This document shows, piece by piece, positions 6,756-10,234 of a stretch of DNA of 10,234 bases. Within the stretch, counting starts at the first letter, position 1; each line of letters opens with the position of its first letter. The notes under the pieces are model-generated. The model made no database searches and was not told where the DNA came from. It worked only from the letters and a program-made list of their open reading frames with translations. A program made the position numbers and the translations under genes. The DNA comes from Aquirhabdus sp. (GTDB lineage Bacteria; Pseudomonadota; Gammaproteobacteria; Pseudomonadales; Moraxellaceae), in NCBI GenBank assembly GCA_030150595.1, contig JASLFQ010000015.1, positions 1-10,234 of the forward strand. Reading direction: 5' to 3'.

Positions 6756-8333
6756 ATGAGTCAACCTCCTAAAACAACTTCAGCTACAAAAACACCAGCA
6801 ACTAAAACTGATGCCCAAGCCAAAGGTACTGTTGAAGCTGCAAGCACAACACCAGCAAAAGCACCTGCCGCTCGCAAGCCAGCTGCACCACGCGCGGCTA
6901 AGCCAGCTGCTGCCGCAACGACACAACAAAAAACCACCTCTGCTGCACCAGCAAAAGCTGCTGCATCAACTGTAAAACCAAGTGCTGCAAAACCGAGCAC
7001 AGCAAAACCAAGCCCTGCAAAATCCAAGGAAACTGTTATGAGTAATACCCCTACTGTTCGTCGCGTTGCCATTTTGGGCGGAAATCGCATTCCTTTCGCT
7101 CGCTCAAATGGCGCGTACTTCAACGCATCTAACAGTGACATGCTCACAGCAGCATTGAACGGCCTCATTGACCGTTTTAACTTGCAAGGTAAACGCCTAG
7201 GTGAAGTTGTTGCCGGTGCAGTTCTCAAGCACAGCCGCGATTTCAACATGACCCGCGAATGCGTACTCAGCACGACATTGTCAGCGCAAACACCTGCGAC
7301 TGATTTACAACAAGCTTGTGGTACTGGCTTACAAGCAGCATTTACTGTTGCAAACAAAATTGCTTTAGGTCAAATCGAAGTCGGTATTGCTGGCGGCGTA
7401 GACACCACTTCTGATGCGCCGATTTCTTTCGGTGATGGCTTGCGTAAGGCAATGCTTGAAGCAAACAACGTGAAAAAGAACTCTGACTACATCAAAGTTC
7501 TGAAAAAATTAGATTTCAAAAAACTGCTTGATGCGCCGAAAAACGGTGAGCCACGCACTGGCTTATCAATGGGTGACCACGCAGCGATCACTGCGCTTGA
7601 GTGGGGCATTACTCGCGAAGCACAAGACGAACTCACCGCAGCAAGCCACAAAAACATGGCTGCAGCGTATGACCGTGGTTTCTTCGACGATCTCATCACA
7701 CCATTCCTGACACTGACACGTGACAACAACTTGCGCCCAGGCAGCACAGTTGAAAAACTCGCAACGTTAAAACCAGTTTTCGGTAAAGGCGAAAACGCAA
7801 CAATGACTGCGGGTAATTCAACACCACTGACTGACGGTGCATCTGTTGTATTGCTTGCATCTGAAGAGTGGGCAAAAGCAAACGGTCATGAAGTTCTTGC
7901 ATACCTGACTTTCTCTGAAACTGCTGCTGTAGATTTCACTGGCAAAGAAGGTCCTAAAGAAGGCTTGTTGATGGCACCTGCTTACGCAGTTCCACGTATG
8001 CTCGCTCGCGCTGGTTTGACATTGCAAGACTTCGATTTCTATGAAATCCATGAAGCATTTGCATCACAAGTATTGTCTACTCTAAAAGCATGGGAAGACG
8101 CAACGTTCTGTAAAGAGCGTTTGGGCTTAAGCAAACCACTCGGTTCAATCGATCGTAGCAAACTGAACGTCAACGGTTCATCATTGGCAGCGGGTCATCC
8201 ATTCGCAGCTACTGGTGGCCGTATCGTTGCAACTGCTGCTAAATTATTGAACGAAAAAGGCAGTGGCCGTGTACTGATTTCAATCTGTGCTGCTGGTGGT
8301 CAAGGTGTAGTTGCTATTGTTGAAAAGAACTAA
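6756..8333 (+). CDS. Thiolase (acetyl-CoA acyltransferase, FadI/FadA2-like) with Ala/Lys/Pro-rich N-terminal tail
   Basis: 525 residues. Residues 1-94 are a low-complexity basic tail of Ala, Lys, Pro, Thr and Ser; residues 95-525 are a complete thiolase. Key residues are the nucleophile Cys188 in QQACGTG, HEAFA (432-436, His-Glu as in FadI rather than Asn-Glu), His481 in GHPFAATGGR, and the second cysteine Cys511 in CAAGGQG. It joins or cleaves acyl-CoA and acetyl-CoA at the 3-keto position. Divergent reductase and hydratase genes supply the neighbouring steps. ATG 6756 has GGAGAG five bases upstream. A second ATG at 7038 starts exactly where ordinary homologues begin (MSNTPTVRRVAILGGNR) and has AAGGA seven bases upstream, so a 431-residue form is also likely. 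The tail resembles those of histone-like or granule-associated proteins, but its role is unknown. A strong terminator follows. Confidence 0.93.
   Translation: MSQPPKTTSATKTPATKTDAQAKGTVEAASTTPAKAPAARKPAAPRAAKPAAAATTQQKTTSAAPAKAAASTVKPSAAKPSTAKPSPAKSKETVMSNTPTVRRVAILGGNRIPFARSNGAYFNASNSDMLTAALNGLIDRFNLQGKRLGEVVAGAVLKHSRDFNMTRECVLSTTLSAQTPATDLQQACGTGLQAAFTVANKIALGQIEVGIAGGVDTTSDAPISFGDGLRKAMLEANNVKKNSDYIKVLKKLDFKKLLDAPKNGEPRTGLSMGDHAAITALEWGITREAQDELTAASHKNMAAAYDRGFFDDLITPFLTLTRDNNLRPGSTVEKLATLKPVFGKGENATMTAGNSTPLTDGASVVLLASEEWAKANGHEVLAYLTFSETAAVDFTGKEGPKEGLLMAPAYAVPRMLARAGLTLQDFDFYEIHEAFASQVLSTLKAWEDATFCKERLGLSKPLGSIDRSKLNVNGSSLAAGHPFAATGGRIVATAAKLLNEKGSGRVLISICAAGGQGVVAIVEKN
6975..7019 (+). 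repeat. Three 15-bp in-frame tandem repeats in the thiolase tail
   Basis: Three consecutive 15-base units of the form AAACCNAGYNCNGCA encode KPSAA, KPSTA and KPSPA. They differ mainly at the fourth codon. Such a repeat can expand or contract in steps of five residues without shifting the frame. Confidence 0.8.
7026..7040 (+). promoter_or_regulatory. Internal ribosome binding site and alternative thiolase start
   Basis: AAGGA (7026-7030) lies seven bases before the in-frame ATG at 7038-7040. Translation from here gives the 431-residue thiolase without its tail, beginning where family members normally begin. It is the main reason to suspect two protein forms, or a mis-set start. Confidence 0.55.
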
Positions 8334-8368
8334 TCGCCAACTTTAGCTAAATAGTTCTGCAAAAAAAA

Positions 8369-8392
8369 TCCTCGCATTTGCGGGGATTTTTT
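8369..8392 (+). terminator. Rho-independent terminator of the thiolase gene
   Basis: TCCTCGC (8369-8375) pairs with GCGGGGA (8380-8386), with one wobble, around ATTT. Six T follow and eight A precede. It lies about 35 bases past the stop codon. Confidence 0.9.
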
Positions 8393-8484
8393 ATTGGGTC
8401 AATTTTACTTTAAAAAAAAATTAGATATCGCAAAGCAGACTTCGATTTACACCAACTAAATTACACCAAGCGTACAGATTATGC

Positions 8485-8517
8485 TTGCCACCTCAAATGA
8501 TAACAATTATCATTATC
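8485..8517 (+). promoter_or_regulatory. hemP promoter overlapped by a Fur box
   Basis: TTGCCA (8485-8490), a 17-base spacer and TATCAT (8508-8513) make a good sigma70 promoter. The 19 bases at 8499-8517 match the Fur consensus GATAATGATAATCATTATC at 16 positions. A perfect 8-base arm palindrome, AATGATAA/TTATCATT, lies at 8496-8514. The box covers the -10, so iron-loaded Fur would block RNA polymerase. GATAATC-like sequence continues to 8525, suggesting an overlapping second Fur unit. Confidence 0.85.
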
Positions 8518-8545
8518 AGATAATCTCAATGACGAGGAACCCGCT

Positions 8546-8707
8546 ATGAATGCTTATTTTCGTGTCTTAGGCACAAGCCAATCTGCATTGCCTGTATTGC
8601 AATCAAATAATCTTTTTGCTTTGGGAAGAGAAATTCGTATCTTGCATGAAGGTGAAGAATATCGACTACGTTTAACCCGCAATAACCGCTTAATCCTGAC
8701 TAAATAA
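8546..8707 (+). CDS. hemP: Hemin uptake protein HemP
   Basis: A small protein of 53 residues, normal for the family (about 50-80). The C-terminal half carries the HemP signature: LFALGREIRILHEGEEYRLR followed by LTRNNRLILTK. ATG 8546 has GAGG 8 bases upstream. HemP genes are Fur-controlled and usually sit with hemin receptor and transporter genes. In some bacteria HemP acts as an activator of the hemin receptor gene and is needed for heme utilisation. Here a consensus Fur box overlaps the promoter, but no receptor or ABC transporter is within the window. It stands alone after the thiolase terminator. It is convergent with the following minus-strand gene, with a 49-base gap and no obvious terminator. 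Confidence 0.92.
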   Translation: MNAYFRVLGTSQSALPVLQSNNLFALGREIRILHEGEEYRLRLTRNNRLILTK

Positions 8708-8756
8708 CACTTAGCACGACAGCATTAAACGGTTCTACGAATCAACTAAAAACGGA

Positions 8757-9299
8757 TTATGGCAGTACTTTATACAAGTCTAACGGGCATTGCTGTCCGT
8801 CTGCTGTTGCACAAAACTTGATATGTGAAGGGTTGATCCACTTCACATATTCCTGCTGTACTTCGCCCGTTTGATTGATATTGTTACCAGAACAATCTGT
8901 GTCATTACTATCGTATAGGATTCCGATAGTAAGTTGCGGCAACGTCGTCGCCATCGTTTCCATATCTGGCAGCTGGTAAATGTATTTACCCATGCTCCAT
9001 TCGCCAGCACTTTTCACGATAAATTCGCCGTTTTCCTTGAAATTATAATATTCAATACACGCTACATGCGGGATTCTCATGCCCCATAATCCTGCAATCA
9101 GCGGACGATTAACAATCTCGACATCGCTCTTCGCAGGAGCAGTTGATGTCAACAGACTACTCAAATCAGCCGTAGTTGACGATGCATCCGACTCATCGGC
9201 AGCATCAACCGATAAACTAAGGATCGAACTCCCCGAAATCATCAGAGCCATCAGTGCAAAACGAAAACTCACTGAGGCAATATCTAACTGACGTATCAT
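8757..9299 (-). CDS. Putative exported protein of unknown function
   Basis: I do not recognise the family. From ATG 9299 the protein has 180 residues. It has a signal-peptide-like N-terminus (hydrophobic FALMALMISGSSILSLS, probable cleavage after VDA near residue 33), then a Ser/Thr/Asp-rich linker. The compact C-terminal domain of about 110 residues starts at IAGLWGMRIPHVACIEYYNF. It has GxW, C-x-E-x-Y and G-E-W-x-x-G-x-Y patterns and four cysteines that could form disulfides in the periplasm. The layout suggests a small beta-rich, lipocalin-like fold, but this is a guess. The frame stays open upstream to TTG 9413, which would add 38 residues including a duplicated LLLNQ. None of the possible starts (9413, 9368, 9356, 9299) has a good ribosome site; 9299 is chosen because it gives a normal signal peptide. 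It follows the MFS gene closely on the same strand. Confidence 0.65.
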   Translation of the reverse strand: MIRQLDIASVSFRFALMALMISGSSILSLSVDAADESDASSTTADLSSLLTSTAPAKSDVEIVNRPLIAGLWGMRIPHVACIEYYNFKENGEFIVKSAGEWSMGKYIYQLPDMETMATTLPQLTIGILYDSNDTDCSGNNINQTGEVQQEYVKWINPSHIKFCATADGQQCPLDLYKVLP

Positions 9300-9438
9300 A
9301 AGCTGATTCAGTAATAGTTGATTTAGCAATAAATGCTTCAAGGAGGACAATCGCATATTTTGTGGCATCACAATAATTTTAAATAACGTGGACTGATTAA
9401 ATCTATTCAGCAATCGTGCCGCGTCACCCCCCTACTCG

Positions 9439-10234
9439 TCAAGGTAATTTTGTTGGTGACATGTGTGTATGCTTTTGGCCTAGCAAAGCTTTTTGCGATA
9501 TTTGACCCACAAAGCACAATCCTAGCAAGACAACGACTGCCGCAATGATAAAAATCCAACTTCCGCCAATGCGATCCCAAACTTGTCCCGCCAGAATCGA
9601 TCCAATTGCCACACCCAGTCCCCACAACATACTGTAAAGTGCTTGCGCTCGTCCTTGCTGATCTGGATGAAACTCTCTAAAAATAAGTCGCATTGCAATC
9701 GATTGAAATAATGCGAAACTCAATGCGTGCACACATTGCGCCAAAACTTGGATCATCCAAACGCTTGGAAATAAACCGACCAACAGCCAGCGGAGCGATG
9801 TAAAAACGATGCAGACAATAATCAAATTTCGCTCATCAAATCGCGCAAGCAACTTGGAGCTTTGGGTAAACATCAATACTTCAGCGAATACACCGACTGA
9901 CCACAGTAGTCCAATACTCAACGTGCTATAGCCATAACTCAATAAATAATTGGAATAAAAACTATAAAATGGCGCATGTGAAAGTAATAAGAAAAAATGA
10001 ATTGAAAAGAATGCCCACACCGCAGGTCTTTTAAGAACAGGCCATAATGGCGAAGGCTTGGTTGTTCGAGTTTGTGCTTGTGGTGGCTCGGCAATTAGAA
10101 AAGCATTTAAGACAGCAATAGAAGCCAGAACAATCATCACAACAGGTAAAGTCGTAATGAGGCTCCACTTAAACCACAAACCTAAACCCGCAACTGCAGC
10201 AATAAACCCAAGCGACCCCCAAAGTCGAACGATG
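9439..10234 (-). CDS. MFS transporter, HcaT/3-phenylpropionate-transporter-like, C-terminal part
   Basis: The frame is open to the right edge of the window, so the N-terminus is missing. About 264 residues of an expected 380-400 are seen. The visible part begins with RLWGSLGFIAAVAGLGLW, the conserved mid-protein segment of the HcaT-like MFS_1_like group. Transmembrane helices follow, among them around VVMIVLASIAVLNAFLI, VWAFFSIHFFLLL, IGLLWSVGVFAEVLMF, LIIVCIVFTSLRWLLVGLF, LYSMLWGLGVAIGSILAG and WIFIIAAVVVLLGLCFVG. The short tail is hydrophilic. GRAQALYSMLWGLG and YGYSTLSIGLLWSVGV are typical of this family. It is an inner-membrane, proton-driven transporter by family. The substrate cannot be read; E. 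coli HcaT is only a putative 3-phenylpropionate carrier. The in-frame TTG at 10179 is inside the protein, not a start. It may be co-transcribed with the exported-protein gene downstream. Confidence 0.85.
   Translation of the reverse strand, partial: IVRLWGSLGFIAAVAGLGLWFKWSLITTLPVVMIVLASIAVLNAFLIAEPPQAQTRTTKPSPLWPVLKRPAVWAFFSIHFFLLLSHAPFYSFYSNYLLSYGYSTLSIGLLWSVGVFAEVLMFTQSSKLLARFDERNLIIVCIVFTSLRWLLVGLFPSVWMIQVLAQCVHALSFALFQSIAMRLIFREFHPDQQGRAQALYSMLWGLGVAIGSILAGQVWDRIGGSWIFIIAAVVVLLGLCFVGQISQKALLGQKHTHMSPTKLP

Noticed and set aside
6569..6772. Open frame of 67 codons in the divergent intergenic region
   Set aside because: It has no ribosome site, the sequence is unremarkable, and it overlaps the thiolase start in another frame.
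6761..7357. Long minus-strand frame of 198 codons opposite the thiolase start
   Set aside because: It is Ala/Gly/Val-rich and mirrors the Ala-rich codons of the tail on the other strand. It runs on into antisense of the catalytic domain, as expected of a shadow frame.
9341..9346. Plus-strand AGGAGG
   Set aside because: No ATG, GTG or TTG follows at a usable distance with an open frame. It lies antisense to the upstream extension of the exported-protein gene.
1..10234. A new defence, toxin-antitoxin or secondary-metabolite system
   Set aside because: Apart from the unidentified left-edge fragment and one unknown exported protein, every gene fits a known housekeeping, metabolic, transport or regulatory family. 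I see no basis for claiming such a system.

Overview
The window looks like chromosomal DNA of a gammaproteobacterium, most likely of the Moraxellaceae (Acinetobacter/Psychrobacter/Moraxella group). This rests on the remembered resemblance of the IlvA, thiolase, FabG-like and SlyD-like proteins to Moraxellaceae homologues, on moderate GC content, and on short palindromic intergenic repeats. It is mostly ordinary housekeeping and metabolic sequence. I see no CRISPR array, tRNA or rRNA gene, transposase, phage gene or recognisable defence gene.

Layout. At the left edge is the AT-rich tail of an unidentified plus-strand gene (2-178). It is followed by an SRPBCC/AHSA1-type protein (220-666) and biosynthetic threonine ammonia-lyase ilvA (771-2306). 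A cluster of GC-rich palindromes (2314-2480) separates ilvA from a SlyD-like FKBP peptidyl-prolyl isomerase (2597-3079), which ends in a strong terminator. A second palindromic repeat (3157-3218) lies before a minus-strand ComEA-like helix-hairpin-helix protein (3239-3682).

The centre is a fatty-acyl-CoA module. A MaoC-like double-hotdog hydratase (3792-4664) and a high-molecular-weight FabG4-type reductase (4872-6263) lie on the minus strand. A FadI/FadA2-type thiolase (6756-8333) is divergent from them across a 492-base intergenic region that carries four short palindromes. Thiolase, (R)-3-ketoacyl reductase and (R)-hydratase together can interconvert acyl-CoA, 3-ketoacyl-CoA, 3-hydroxyacyl-CoA and enoyl-CoA. 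The arrangement matches the Rv0241c-Rv0242c/Rv0243 (htdX-fabG4/fadA2) block of Mycobacterium tuberculosis. The thiolase has a 94-residue Ala/Lys/Pro/Thr-rich N-terminal tail, and a well-placed internal ribosome binding site and ATG lie where the ordinary enzyme begins. This is the most unusual feature of the window.

On the right, a Fur-type box overlaps the promoter of a 53-codon hemP gene (8546-8707). On the minus strand follow an unrecognised small exported protein (8757-9299) and the C-terminal part of an HcaT-like MFS transporter that runs off the right edge (9439-10234).
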